DNA of 64,000 bases from Maribacter sp. HTCC2170 (lineage in GTDB: Bacteria; Bacteroidota; Bacteroidia; Flavobacteriales; Flavobacteriaceae), in assembly GCF_000153165.2 (NCBI RefSeq), contig NC_014472.1:2538001-2602000 (forward strand), given 5' to 3'. Below, one piece after another: positions 1 through 8,711 of the stretch. The translations under genes were made by a program, and so were the position numbers. The notes under the pieces are model-generated. The model saw only the letters and a list, made by a program, of their open reading frames with translations. It was not told the DNA's origin and made no database searches. Every line of letters begins with the position of its first letter. The stretch's first letter is position 1.

Positions 1-2
1 TA

Positions 3-215
3 ATGGGTTGGACTAATACTGAAGGAGAACTCCAATTAAGAGCTGATGAAGGTGTTAGTGAAGAAGAATTGAATAGTATTGCAAGTAATATTATTCCTAT
101 GGGGCGATTATTGAATAAATTTGATCCAATACCAGCAGTAATGTATTTAATTTCTGATGAATCTGCCATGACAACTGGCTCGTTAATGAGAATTACAGGA
201 GGACATTACATTTAA
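3..215 (+). CDS. SDR-family oxidoreductase, C-terminal fragment (cut by window edge)
   Basis: Only the last ~70 residues are inside the window; the ATG at position 3 is probably an internal Met. The fragment ends with PMGRLL, then a hydrophobic stretch with SDESAMTTG, then ITGGHYI. This is the usual C-terminus of classical short-chain dehydrogenases: helix after the catalytic region, the TG turn, and a final GG. The nucleotide-binding and catalytic parts lie upstream and cannot be inspected, so substrate and cofactor are unknown. It is followed after 13 bp by an SMP-30-like gene and then a glycosyltransferase on the same strand, suggesting one transcription unit in a polysaccharide locus. Confidence 0.8.
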   Translation: MGWTNTEGELQLRADEGVSEEELNSIASNIIPMGRLLNKFDPIPAVMYLISDESAMTTGSLMRITGGHYI

Positions 216-228
216 TTAATACGGCCAT

Positions 229-1041
229 ATGAACCCTTCCCTTATTTTTCACCTCAATTCGGAACTTTTAGAGGGGCCTGTTTTTGACCACGAAGAAAAC
301 CTCCTTTATTTTGTGTCTATTTTGGATCACTTGGTCTTTTGTTACAATCCATCCACAGAGGAGATTTTGAGCGTGAAATTGGATTCTCCCGTTAGTTGTA
401 TTTTCTTGTTGGATAGGAAAAAAATCATGGCCGCCTCTAAAAACGGTTTTTTCGAAGTAGATTTCAATACATTGCAAAAACAGTTTTCCTTCCAAATGGA
501 TATAGCAAATTCAGTCAGATATAATGATGGAATCAAAGACCCCAAAGGAAGACTTATCATTGGAACGATGGGATTTCCCGAGGTCAAGAATAACATAGGA
601 AAAGTCTTTTCGTATTCAGAAGGGAAATACAAGGTTATAATCGAGAACACAACCATCTCCAATGGTCTGGCATTTTCACAAGATGGCTTCAGCCTTTACT
701 TTATTGATACACCTACGAAGAAAGTGGCCAAATATGCCTATGATAAAGAAACTGGAGAGGTGTCATTTGAGTCTTACGTGATCGAGTTTAATGGAGAGGG
801 AAGTCCTGATGGCATGTGCATGGATCATGAGGGAATGTTATGGATTGCAGAATGGGGAGGAGGACGTGTATCTCGATGGAACCCTAAAAATGGCCAAAAA
901 ATGGATGAACGAAAATTGCCATGCCCAAACGTGACATCCTGCTGTTTTGACAATCATTTAAACCTATACATAACAACTGCAAAGTCTTTTGGTAAAGATG
1001 ATATGTACGGAGGCGGACTTTTTTATATTAAATTAAATTAA
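229..1041 (+). CDS. SMP-30/gluconolactonase/LRE family protein
   Basis: A 270-residue protein with the pattern of the six-bladed SMP-30/gluconolactonase propeller. Near the N-terminus is LLEGPVFD, with the expected metal-ligand Glu at about residue 15. It is followed by YNDGIKDPKGRLIIGTMG, SNGLAFSQDG and SPDGMCMDHEGMLWIAEWGG, which supply the Asn and Asp metal ligands typical of the family. No signal peptide is visible, so it is probably cytoplasmic. The family hydrolyses sugar lactones with a bound divalent metal; here it sits between an SDR and a glycosyltransferase, so a role in making or recycling an oxidised sugar is a reasonable inference but not shown. Confidence 0.85.
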   Translation: MNPSLIFHLNSELLEGPVFDHEENLLYFVSILDHLVFCYNPSTEEILSVKLDSPVSCIFLLDRKKIMAASKNGFFEVDFNTLQKQFSFQMDIANSVRYNDGIKDPKGRLIIGTMGFPEVKNNIGKVFSYSEGKYKVIIENTTISNGLAFSQDGFSLYFIDTPTKKVAKYAYDKETGEVSFESYVIEFNGEGSPDGMCMDHEGMLWIAEWGGGRVSRWNPKNGQKMDERKLPCPNVTSCCFDNHLNLYITTAKSFGKDDMYGGGLFYIKLN

Positions 1042-1049
1042 CGGTGATT

Positions 1050-2261
1050 ATGAATGAAGTTAGCATCAGTGTTATTGTCCCAGTATATAAGATAGAAGCT
1101 TATCTTTCAAAATGCATTGATAGCATCTTAGATCAATCCTTTTCTGACTTTGAACTGATTTTGGTCGACAATGGAAGCCCTGACAATTGCCCCCTGATTT
1201 GCGACGAATATGCCAAAAAAGACGACCGGGTAAAAGTGATTCACAAAGAGCATGGAGAACTTTTGAGTGGTAGAAAAGAAGGGCTTAGGAACTCCAAGGG
1301 GAAGTATGTTGCTTATATTGATGGTGATGATTGGGTCGATAAATTTTATCTCGACATTTTATTTAAACTTGCCGAAGTTAACAATTCTGACCTAGTTGTG
1401 ACTGGGCATTTCAGGGAATTCGAGGGAAAAATTGAAACAGTAAGGCCTACATATACTGGTGTTTTTGGGGAAGATGAAATTAAAAATTCGATACTTCCGA
1501 AAGCAATGTTTAATGGCGCCTTTTGCGAACACGAAATAGCTACCTATGTGTGGAGTAAGCTGTTCAAAAGGGAGTTGCTCAATGAAATATTGTATGAAGT
1601 TCCCAGTGAAATTGTAATGGGTGAAGATGCCGCTATCACTTATACCTATTTGTCTATTTCAAAAAAACTTACGATAAGTAGAATACCATTATATTACTAT
1701 AGGCAACGACATGATTCCATCTTAAAATCTATTAAGAACACAAAAATAGAGTTCTACAGATTGGGGCTGCTAAAAGATTTTCTGGAAATAAAATTAAGTC
1801 CTTTTCTAACTAAAAAGAACTTAAACACACAGATACTATATTACCTTTATTCCTTAATCTTGGTTAGATCTGGAGGAATAATCCATGATGCCTCGGGAAC
1901 TATTATTTTCAATCCTTTTTTAAAAACAAAAAAGAACTCAAAAGTTGTTGTTTACAGTTCAGGTTCTTTTGGGCAGCATCTTTTATCGTCGAATAGCAAA
2001 AGCAATTTTTTTCAAATTGTCAAATGGATAGATATTGATTTCCATGAAATGAATATTGCCGACAATTTTGTTAGGCCTCATAGTTCTATTGTCAATACTG
2101 AGTTTGACTTTTTAATAATTGCCACAATCAATCCATCTGCTTTTAACTCGATCAAGGAGGAATTGATGCTTATGGGAATTGATAGTAAAAAAATTGTGCA
2201 AATCAATACGGATGAAAAAGAAATTTGGCGATTGATGGGACAATTGGGTTTTGACAACTAA
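1050..2261 (+). CDS. Glycosyltransferase family 2 with C-terminal Rossmann-like extension
   Basis: The first ~100 residues are a GT-A fold: SVIVPVYKIEAYL, then LILVDNGSPD and the metal/nucleotide-binding YIDGDDWVD. A later VMGEDAAITY segment matches the acceptor-side acidic motif of GT2 enzymes. From about residue 300 there is a separate segment with VVVYSSGSFGQHLL followed by DFLIIATINP, resembling a small nucleotide-binding fold often appended to polysaccharide glycosyltransferases. ATG at 1050 is preferred over an in-frame GTG at 1044. The stop of the SMP-30 gene is 8 bp upstream, so the two are probably co-transcribed. It most likely transfers a sugar to a lipid-linked glycan at the inner membrane; donor unknown. 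Confidence 0.88.
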   Translation: MNEVSISVIVPVYKIEAYLSKCIDSILDQSFSDFELILVDNGSPDNCPLICDEYAKKDDRVKVIHKEHGELLSGRKEGLRNSKGKYVAYIDGDDWVDKFYLDILFKLAEVNNSDLVVTGHFREFEGKIETVRPTYTGVFGEDEIKNSILPKAMFNGAFCEHEIATYVWSKLFKRELLNEILYEVPSEIVMGEDAAITYTYLSISKKLTISRIPLYYYRQRHDSILKSIKNTKIEFYRLGLLKDFLEIKLSPFLTKKNLNTQILYYLYSLILVRSGGIIHDASGTIIFNPFLKTKKNSKVVVYSSGSFGQHLLSSNSKSNFFQIVKWIDIDFHEMNIADNFVRPHSSIVNTEFDFLIIATINPSAFNSIKEELMLMGIDSKKIVQINTDEKEIWRLMGQLGFDN

Positions 2262-2346
2262 TTAAGGCAGTAGTCCATTCTTGGATATTTTTATAGAGTC
2301 ACTGAACAAAAGAACAATCAACAGTAATGGAGCGAGGGTAACTAAA

Positions 2347-3231
2347 CTAAATTGTTTGGTCCAAGGTAAGTGAAAGGCCCTGATCAAGGGTGTAATTAGG
2401 TTTCCAGCCCCAAGAGGTAAGTAAGTCAGGAACAGCTTTTGCTTCCATAATTTCGTTTTTACGATAAGGTAATTTTCCAAATCGAAGTTCAGTTTCGGTA
2501 TTTTTGGATACGGCCTTGAGAGTTTCGAGAAAATAGCGTAGCGTTTGGGATGAACCCGTGCCCAAATCTGTTCGAGTATAAGGCTTTTGTAAACCATCAG
2601 ACCGGTTTAAAGCCAATTCAATAGCAGCCACCACATCGGCCACATAAATAAAGTCTCTCTTTTGTTCACCAGGGGTCAAATCTATAAAAGGGGTTCTTCC
2701 TTTAATGGCTTTTACCATTTGGCTGACAAACTTAGCTTCAGAATCCCCAGGCCCAAACGGGTGGTACAGGGTAAAATCGATTACTTTACAAGTATTGGCT
2801 TTATTGGCTATAAGTTGAAGCCATTCTGAACATTGCTTTTTAGAAAGCGCGTAATCTTGCAAATAATTATAACCTTTGCCTTGGGTGATAAAACTACCAA
2901 TATTAATGAATACTTTGGAATTATATGTTTGTGACAGTTCTAGCAAATGTAATGGTAAATCAACATTTACGTTTAGTAAACTGGGTACAGATTCACCAGT
3001 TCTTCCATATTTAGTTGCGGTGTGAACAATTCCAATAGGTCGGTATCGCTCAAAAACCTTGTTTAATGGCTCATGGGTACTACATAGTGTTATCTGCCCA
3101 ACGTTTAACCTTTTAAGGTTTTGAGGGTTTCTCACTAAACCAACAATATCATAGGTTTTGGCCAATTGATGGACTAAGTGGTGGCCCAAAAAGCCATCGG
3201 CTCCAGTAATAATAATGGTTTGCTTCATCAT
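2347..3231 (-). CDS. NAD(P)-dependent sugar epimerase/reductase of a CDP-sugar pathway
   Basis: A 294-residue extended SDR. The N-terminal TGADGFLG (residues 9-16) is the dinucleotide-binding glycine motif, and YALSK carries the catalytic Tyr and Lys; FINIGSF supplies the Ser region. It is the third gene of a tight minus-strand operon (7-bp gap after rfbG). rfbF and rfbG make CDP-4-keto-6-deoxyglucose, so this protein is the likely 4-keto reductase or epimerase finishing the sugar, comparable to CDP-abequose/paratose synthases. No 3-dehydratase partner is visible, so the product may be a 6-deoxy rather than a 3,6-dideoxy sugar (inference). It converges on the glycosyltransferase at 1050-2261. 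Confidence 0.85.
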   Translation of the reverse strand: MMKQTIIITGADGFLGHHLVHQLAKTYDIVGLVRNPQNLKRLNVGQITLCSTHEPLNKVFERYRPIGIVHTATKYGRTGESVPSLLNVNVDLPLHLLELSQTYNSKVFINIGSFITQGKGYNYLQDYALSKKQCSEWLQLIANKANTCKVIDFTLYHPFGPGDSEAKFVSQMVKAIKGRTPFIDLTPGEQKRDFIYVADVVAAIELALNRSDGLQKPYTRTDLGTGSSQTLRYFLETLKAVSKNTETELRFGKLPYRKNEIMEAKAVPDLLTSWGWKPNYTLDQGLSLTLDQTI

Positions 3232-3238
3232 ATATTAA

Positions 3239-4324
3239 TCAATGATGAAGAAATTCATCTATTTGCTTTAGGCAAAGTTCTAAGGCGTCTTGACCCTCGG
3301 AAAAACCTTTGTACCAATCAACTAATTGTAATACGGTTTTTTCCATCCCCCACTTAGGTTGCCACCCCAATTCTTGTATTGTCCTAGAAATATCCAATCG
3401 TAACAAACCCGCTTCATGAAAAGTGTCATTGCCTTCGATTCTATATGAAACTGAATTTCCCCAAGCCTTACAAACTATTTCAATAAGGGATTCAACCGTT
3501 CTAATATTGTCATTGTCTGGGCCGAAATTATAACTCGATGCCAATTTTTTGCTCGTTGACAATTGCCAAATGAGGTGCAAGTATCCACCAATACAATCAA
3601 GAACATGTTGCCAAGGTCTCACCGCTTTTGGGCTTCTTATCACTACTTGCTCCCCGGATTGGATAGATTTAATGAAATCGGGAACCAACCTATTTGCGGC
3701 CCAATCTCCTCCACCAATAACATTTCCGGCTCTTGCTGTAGCCAAAATGGTGTTGGAATCAGTAAAAAAAGAATCGCGATAAGCTTGGGTAACCAATTCA
3801 GAACAAGCCTTACTGTTGGAATAGGGGTCATGCCCCCCCAAAGAATCTGTTTCGCGATACCCCCAAAGCCATTCGTTGTTTTTGTATACTTTATCTGTGG
3901 TAATATTAAGACAAACAGCTACATTGGGCAATTGACGAACCGTCTCAAGAACATTCACTGTTCCCATCACATTTGTCCCATAGGTATATACAGGATTTTT
4001 ATATGATTCGATAACCAGTGGCTGAGCAGCCATATGAATCACTATTTCGGGATCAGCATTTCTCATTGCCTCTTTTAAAGCAGAAAAATCCTGTATGTCC
4101 CCAATATGAGAACACATTTTTTTATCCAAACCAGCATAATCGAATAAGTTTTGTTTTTGGTCGGGAGAAAGTGCATAACCTGTTACTTCAGCTCCAAGGG
4201 CTTTAAGCAAAAGAGTTATCCATGAACCTTTAAAACCTGTATGTCCGGTCAAAAAAACCCTTTTCCCCTTAAAAAAATCATCATATACTACCATGTTTTC
4301 CATTTCGCTGTATTGTTGGTCCAC
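3239..4324 (-). CDS. rfbG: CDP-glucose 4,6-dehydratase
   Basis: Up to 361 residues, matching the usual ~355-360 residue length. TGHTGFKGSW (residues 26-35) is the NAD-binding signature characteristic of this enzyme. TTDKVY holds the Thr/Asp catalytic region and DPYSNSKACSE the Tyr-x3-Lys pair. It converts CDP-D-glucose to CDP-4-keto-6-deoxy-D-glucose. The longest frame overlaps rfbF by 37 bp; internal Met codons at residues 8 and 11 would reduce this to 16 or 7 bp and are equally plausible starts. Translational coupling with rfbF is likely. It supplies the substrate for the reductase gene downstream. Confidence 0.95.
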   Translation of the reverse strand: MDQQYSEMENMVVYDDFFKGKRVFLTGHTGFKGSWITLLLKALGAEVTGYALSPDQKQNLFDYAGLDKKMCSHIGDIQDFSALKEAMRNADPEIVIHMAAQPLVIESYKNPVYTYGTNVMGTVNVLETVRQLPNVAVCLNITTDKVYKNNEWLWGYRETDSLGGHDPYSNSKACSELVTQAYRDSFFTDSNTILATARAGNVIGGGDWAANRLVPDFIKSIQSGEQVVIRSPKAVRPWQHVLDCIGGYLHLIWQLSTSKKLASSYNFGPDNDNIRTVESLIEIVCKAWGNSVSYRIEGNDTFHEAGLLRLDISRTIQELGWQPKWGMEKTVLQLVDWYKGFSEGQDALELCLKQIDEFLHH

Positions 4325-5055
4325 ATTTCCTCTAGTTGATTTTTATCTCTAAGCGTGTCCATAGGCTTCCAAAAACCTGTGTGTTTAAATGCAAAGAGCT
4401 CTTTGTCCTCTGCCATTTTTTCCAACGGGTCCCTTTCAAAAACAGTAGAATCCCCATCTAAATAATCAAAAACCTTGGGGTCACAAACAAAAAAACCACC
4501 ATTGATCCAAGCTCCATCTCCCTTAGGTTTTTCTAAAAACTGACTAATACGGTTTCCTTTCATTTTAAGTGCACCAAATCTTCCGTCAGGCTGCACAGAG
4601 GTCATAGTGATACAACCAGAATGACTTCGATGGTACTCCTCTAAGGCCTTAATATTTACATCAGATACTCCATCACCATAGGTAAGCATAAATGGTTCAT
4701 CTCCAACAAAATCACGAGCTCTGAGTATCCGCCCACCGGTCATACTATGCAATCCAGTATCTAAAAGAGTAATCTTCCAAGGTTCTGATTTATTGTTATG
4801 AAAGGTAATTTTATTTTCTGCCAAATCCATAGTAACATCGGATTGGTGCAGAAAGTAATTGGCGAAAAACTCTTTGACCACATATCCCTTGTACCCCAAT
4901 AAGATTGTAAATTCATTAAAGCCGTGATGAGAGTACATTTTCATAATATGCCATAAAATTGGTTTTCCTCCAATTTCTATCATGGGCTTTGGCTTAAGAT
5001 GTGTTTCTTCAGAAATCCGTGTTCCAAGCCCACCGGCCAATAATAAAACTTTCAT
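4288..5055 (-). CDS. rfbF: Glucose-1-phosphate cytidylyltransferase
   Basis: 255 residues, the normal family length. The N-terminal LLAGGLGTRISEET followed by LKPKPMIEIGGKP is the nucleotidyltransferase signature with the RfbF-type SEET variant. LTYGDGVSDVN carries the metal-binding Asp of the product site, and the C-terminus has GFWKPMDTLRDK. The enzyme makes CDP-glucose from glucose-1-phosphate and CTP in the cytoplasm, the first step of the pathway continued by rfbG and the following reductase. It is the first gene of the operon, with a candidate promoter about 90 bp upstream. Confidence 0.96.
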   Translation of the reverse strand: MKVLLLAGGLGTRISEETHLKPKPMIEIGGKPILWHIMKMYSHHGFNEFTILLGYKGYVVKEFFANYFLHQSDVTMDLAENKITFHNNKSEPWKITLLDTGLHSMTGGRILRARDFVGDEPFMLTYGDGVSDVNIKALEEYHRSHSGCITMTSVQPDGRFGALKMKGNRISQFLEKPKGDGAWINGGFFVCDPKVFDYLDGDSTVFERDPLEKMAEDKELFAFKHTGFWKPMDTLRDKNQLEEMWTNNTAKWKTW

Positions 5056-5144
5056 TTTGTAGAAGTAAAATTAAACGTTAATTCAAAGGTTAATCTTTGC
5101 ATAATATCTAACTTATAAAAATCTATGTTATTGCATGTCCAATG

Positions 5145-5175
5145 CAAACTTACCTACTTTTTATAACAGTTCAAC
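5145..5175 (-). promoter_or_regulatory. Candidate Bacteroidota promoter for rfbF operon
   Basis: On the minus strand, TAAGTTTG (5145-5152) matches the -7 consensus TAnnTTTG and is preceded, 19 bases earlier, by a TTG within GGTTGAAC, matching the -33 element. This predicts a transcript start near 5137 and a leader of about 80 nt before rfbF. Confidence 0.5.
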
Positions 5176-5463
5176 CTTTCACCTTATTTTTTTAAAAAAA
5201 GTTTTGTGGGTACATTATATACTTCAGTATGAACTGTACGCAATCCGTTGTTTATGGCCAATTTTTTGACATTTAGACGTTTGCCGGTCAAAAGAATAGG
5301 TGACAAACCGCAGGTAAAAAATCCGCCATAGCCCCGCAACTCAGGATTCTCAGGCTTTTTTGAAAATCAAACTTTCGGATAGTTGTGCTACTGCACTAAT
5401 AAATTTATAAGTATAAGCATTGAGAAAAAAGCTGTATTCTATAAATATGACTTAAACAATAAG
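5176..5463 (+). other. Intergenic leader region with degenerate cobalamin-riboswitch-like stretch
   Basis: No gene is visible in 5056-5588. Around 5300-5345 the plus strand contains AATAGGTGA, then AGGTAAAAAATCC and GCCCCGCAACT, which resemble the conserved core of cobalamin riboswitches. The flanking stems do not pair convincingly, and a clear B12-box partner is missing downstream. It lies ~245 nt before the ATP-grasp gene. Treat this as a weak resemblance only. Confidence 0.2.
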
Positions 5464-5471
5464 TATCTTTG
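5464..5471 (+). promoter_or_regulatory. Candidate -7 box for the ATP-grasp/SDR operon
   Basis: TATCTTTG matches TAnnTTTG about 118 bp before the ATP-grasp start codon. No convincing -33 element is seen, and a run of ten T lies between it and the gene (5528-5537). Confidence 0.35.
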
Positions 5472-5588
5472 TTTAAAAGCACGACCATTGTACTGGAAGA
5501 TTTTTCAGACTACAACTTTGGTTTAAGTTTTTTTTTTGTTTAAAAACCCTATCATTTTAAGTTGACAATAAATTAATCAAGATAATCT

Positions 5589-6860
5589 ATGCAAAAAAAA
5601 CTAATAATACTTGGTGGAAATCCTGAAACGGGGGTTTTGGTAGATACTGCAGAGTCCATGGGAGTATATACTATTGTTATCGACCCTAATCCCAATGCTC
5701 CTGCAAAAAAAAGTGCTTCAGAAACCTATGACATAGATGGTTTTGATATAGATAAAATTGTAAGTATTGCCAAAGAAAGAAAAGTAGATGGGGTTTTAGT
5801 AGGAGTTGCTGACATCCTAGTAAAATCGTATTGGGAAATTTGTGAGAAACTTGATTTTCCTTGTTATGCTACTGAGAAAGCAGTTGAAGCATTTTGTAGT
5901 AAAGATGGTTTTAAGAGGGCTTGTCTTCAATTTGATATTCAAGATATACCTGGAATCTATCTAGATAGAGAATCAGACATAACCAAGCCTAATATTATTG
6001 ATTACCCATTGATGATTAAACCCGTGGATAGTGGTGGTGGAGTGGGAATGAGTATATGTAGAAATGATTCAGACTACGAGGAATCAGTTAAAACAGCGTT
6101 GAATTTCTCTAAGAAAGGGGTTGTATTGGTAGAAAAATATATGGACTGCGATGATATGGCGGTCTATTATACTTTTAAAGATGGAATACCTTATCTATCG
6201 GCAACTTATGATCGGATTACCACCAAAGATCAGGGCGATGTTAGTCCGGTTTGCATTGGGGCTGTTTACCCTTCAAAACACACAGAACAATTTGAAAATT
6301 ATGTTCATCCTAAATTATGTTCTTTTTTTGATGGGTTGGGATTAAAAAATGGTATTCTGAACATGCAATTTTTTGTAGAAAAGAATAAATTTTATGCCTA
6401 TGACCCAGGATTTAGATTGCAGGGGGAAGCCCCACATATTCACCTTGCCCATATAAATGGGTTTGATCATCGAAAAATGTTGGTGAATTTTGCTTTAACG
6501 GGTACTTTTGGTGAGGCTGATTTTTCACAAAAAAACGACCCCAGATTTAAAGGCAAATCTGCATGTACAATTTGGGTGCTTCTGACCGATGGTAAAATTG
6601 GGTCTATAAAAGGTTTGGATGATTTAAAATCAGATAAAAAAATTGCTTATGTACTTGATAGGTTTAAAACTGGAGATGTTGTAACACCGGATATGCTAGG
6701 AACTGAAAGACAGGTTTTTGCAAGAATTTATATTGAAGGAAACTCTACATCAGAGTTAAGTCAAAAGATTGATGAAATAAAGCATAATTTAATAATTCAT
6801 GATGACGAGGGGAAAGATATGATTTTATACTGGGTTGACCCTTCAATAATAAACAACTAA
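5589..6860 (+). CDS. ATP-grasp domain protein, carboxylate-amine ligase-like
   Basis: 423 residues. The N-terminal part is a PreATP-grasp fold: KLIILGGNPETGVLVDTA, then VIDPNPNAPAKKSA. Two ATP-grasp subdomains follow, with LMIKPVDSGGGVGMSICRN (phosphate/ATP loop) around residues 140-160, VLVEKYMDCDDMAVYY, and an acidic metal-binding segment near NMQFFVEKNKFYAYDPGFRLQGE. The arrangement resembles CarB/biotin-carboxylase-like ligases used in secondary or surface-glycan metabolism. It is followed by two SDR genes (gaps of 18 and 14 bp), so an operon making an amidated or acylated sugar precursor is plausible. The exact substrates cannot be told from sequence. Confidence 0.82.
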   Translation: MQKKLIILGGNPETGVLVDTAESMGVYTIVIDPNPNAPAKKSASETYDIDGFDIDKIVSIAKERKVDGVLVGVADILVKSYWEICEKLDFPCYATEKAVEAFCSKDGFKRACLQFDIQDIPGIYLDRESDITKPNIIDYPLMIKPVDSGGGVGMSICRNDSDYEESVKTALNFSKKGVVLVEKYMDCDDMAVYYTFKDGIPYLSATYDRITTKDQGDVSPVCIGAVYPSKHTEQFENYVHPKLCSFFDGLGLKNGILNMQFFVEKNKFYAYDPGFRLQGEAPHIHLAHINGFDHRKMLVNFALTGTFGEADFSQKNDPRFKGKSACTIWVLLTDGKIGSIKGLDDLKSDKKIAYVLDRFKTGDVVTPDMLGTERQVFARIYIEGNSTSELSQKIDEIKHNLIIHDDEGKDMILYWVDPSIINN

Positions 6861-6878
6861 TTTTTATTTATAGAAAAA

Positions 6879-7643
6879 ATGAACCAAATGAATGATTCAA
6901 ACACTGCTCATAAGGTTGCTGTAATAACTGGCGGTTCCCGTAGTATTGGTTTAGCAATTGCAAAGAGATTTTATGAATCTGGGATGAAAGTTGCCATTTT
7001 AAGTGTTGGAGAAGGTAGTGCGAAAAAAGCTGCCGAAAGTATTGATAAGTCAGGCACCGGAGCTTTGGGTTTGCAGTGCGATGTTTCAGATGAATCTTCT
7101 GTGGAACTTGCTTTAGAAAAAATTAACTCTTTGTTTGGGAGAATAGATATTTTAGTTAATAGTGCTGGAATTTTGGATATGAGTAGTATTGAAGAAATGA
7201 CAACTGAGCATTGGGATAAGGTATTGTCAACAAATTTAAGAGGAACATTTACTACCATACAAAAATCTATTAAGTATCTAGAGAAAAGTAAATTTCCTAG
7301 AATAATAAACATCTCGTCAAATTCAGGACGTATGGGCGGTTTTGAAAATGGAATGGCTTATAGTGCTTCAAAAGGAGGGATAATTGCTCTGACATATGGG
7401 CTTGCTAGAAAATTAGCTCCAAAGGGAATAACAGTGAATTGTATTGCACCTGGGACAATTGAAGGAGATATGTCAGCACAACGAAGTCAGGAGACTTTGA
7501 ACAATTTACTTAAACGCTTTCCAATAGGTAGATTTGGAACACCTGAAGAAGTTGCCGCTGCTGCTTTATACTATGCTGGTGACGATTCTGGGTTCACTAC
7601 AGGTTCGGTTTTAGATGTCAACGGAGGATTATTTATGGGATAA
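6879..7643 (+). CDS. SDR-family NAD(P)-dependent oxidoreductase (FabG-like)
   Basis: 254 residues, classical SDR length. TGGSRSIGLAIA near residue 17 is the TGxxxGxG cofactor loop, NSAG is present, ISSNSG gives the catalytic Ser, and YSASKGG the Tyr-x3-Lys. PGTIEGDM and the ending VLDVNGG fit the FabG/3-oxoacyl reductase-like subgroup, but such proteins also act on sugars. It lies in the ATP-grasp operon and is followed by another SDR. Met1 or Met4 could be the start. Its role in the polysaccharide locus is inferred from context only. Confidence 0.87.
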   Translation: MNQMNDSNTAHKVAVITGGSRSIGLAIAKRFYESGMKVAILSVGEGSAKKAAESIDKSGTGALGLQCDVSDESSVELALEKINSLFGRIDILVNSAGILDMSSIEEMTTEHWDKVLSTNLRGTFTTIQKSIKYLEKSKFPRIINISSNSGRMGGFENGMAYSASKGGIIALTYGLARKLAPKGITVNCIAPGTIEGDMSAQRSQETLNNLLKRFPIGRFGTPEEVAAAALYYAGDDSGFTTGSVLDVNGGLFMG

Positions 7644-7657
7644 CTTAAAATACATTT

Positions 7658-8431
7658 ATGACATCAAACATTTTAGACAAGTTTAATTTAAAAGGAAAAA
7701 AAGCAATCGTAGTTGGTGGTGCAGGGGATCTTGGAAAGGCAATGGTAGAGGCAATCGCGCAAGCAGGAGCGCAAACTGTGGTTATTGACTTAGATGATAG
7801 AGTTTTTGAAATTTGCGAAGATTTTCAAAATAATGATCTTAATGTAAGTCCATTAAAGGCAGATGTTAGCAAGATTGAAGAGATTAAAAAATCATACAAT
7901 TCGGCTCTTGATATATTGGGTGGAGAATTGGATATTCTGATTAATTCTGCTGGTATTCAAAGAAGGTATCCAAGTGAAAATTTTCCTGAAGACGTATGGA
8001 ATGAAGTTATTTCAATCAACTTAGACGCTACATTCTATTATTGTAAATATGCAGGTAATACTATGCTAAAAAAAGGGAGTGGTAAAATCATAAATATAGC
8101 ATCAATAATGAGTGTTTTAGGTGGTATTACAATACCAGCTTATGCAGCGTCAAAAGGAGGTGTGGCTCAATTGACAAAAGCTCTTTCAAACGATTGGGCA
8201 GCAAAAGGAATTTGTGTTAATGCAATTGGACCTGGCTACATGGATACTCAGCTAAATGTTGCATTGATAAATGATAAGAAAAGGACGGAAGAAGTTTTCA
8301 ATAGAGTTCCAATGAAAAGATGGGGCAATGGTGAAGATTTAAAAGGGTTGGCAGTTTTTTTATCATCTTCAGCTAGTGATTATATTACTGGATGTCTTAT
8401 ACCGGTAGATGGCGGTTATTTGGCTAGATGA
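7658..8431 (+). CDS. SDR-family oxidoreductase (gluconate 5-dehydrogenase-like)
   Basis: 257 residues with VVGGAGDLGKAMVEA as cofactor loop, INSAGIQRR, IASIMSV with the catalytic Ser, and YAASKGG with Tyr and Lys. IQRRYP after NSAG and the C-terminal ITGCLIPVDGGY resemble 2-deoxygluconate/gluconate dehydrogenase-type SDRs, so an oxidised-sugar substrate is plausible. It starts 14 bp after the preceding SDR and closes the operon; a hairpin-T terminator lies ~180 bp downstream. It is a different subfamily from its neighbour, so the two probably catalyse successive steps. Confidence 0.87.
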   Translation: MTSNILDKFNLKGKKAIVVGGAGDLGKAMVEAIAQAGAQTVVIDLDDRVFEICEDFQNNDLNVSPLKADVSKIEEIKKSYNSALDILGGELDILINSAGIQRRYPSENFPEDVWNEVISINLDATFYYCKYAGNTMLKKGSGKIINIASIMSVLGGITIPAYAASKGGVAQLTKALSNDWAAKGICVNAIGPGYMDTQLNVALINDKKRTEEVFNRVPMKRWGNGEDLKGLAVFLSSSASDYITGCLIPVDGGYLAR

Positions 8432-8613
8432 TTAAGTTTTAAATCAGGGATTGTTTACAGTATTTGACTACACGTATTTTTTAAATGTGGTCATAATATT
8501 AAAAGCTGTATTTCATCTTGTAAAATGGCAATAAAAACTGTTTTATTTGTTGTTATTGTTGGATTCAATAATTTTACTGGGATTATTACGTTAAAGAGTG
8601 AATTCAGATGTCA

Positions 8614-8645
8614 AAATATCACTTGTACAAGTGAGTGATATTTTT
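8614..8645 (+). terminator. Rho-independent terminator after SDR operon
   Basis: A perfect 10-bp stem, AAATATCACT at 8614-8623 with AGTGATATTT at 8634-8643, encloses a loop that itself contains the palindrome ACTTGTACAAGT. The stem runs into a T tract. Confidence 0.5.
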
Positions 8646-8711
8646 ATGTCAGCATAGTTTTTTCGGCGTTCATATTCAAAAAGTACCCTAAGAAGTCAAT
8701 CAAAAAAAGCA

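Noticed and set aside
2262-2597. 111-codon minus-strand frame overlapping the epimerase gene end
   Set aside because: Shadow of the epimerase coding sequence in another frame; no recognisable protein.
5255-5360. Cobalamin riboswitch as a firm annotation
   Set aside because: Core words are similar but outer stems and a B12 box are not evident; kept only as a low-confidence observation.
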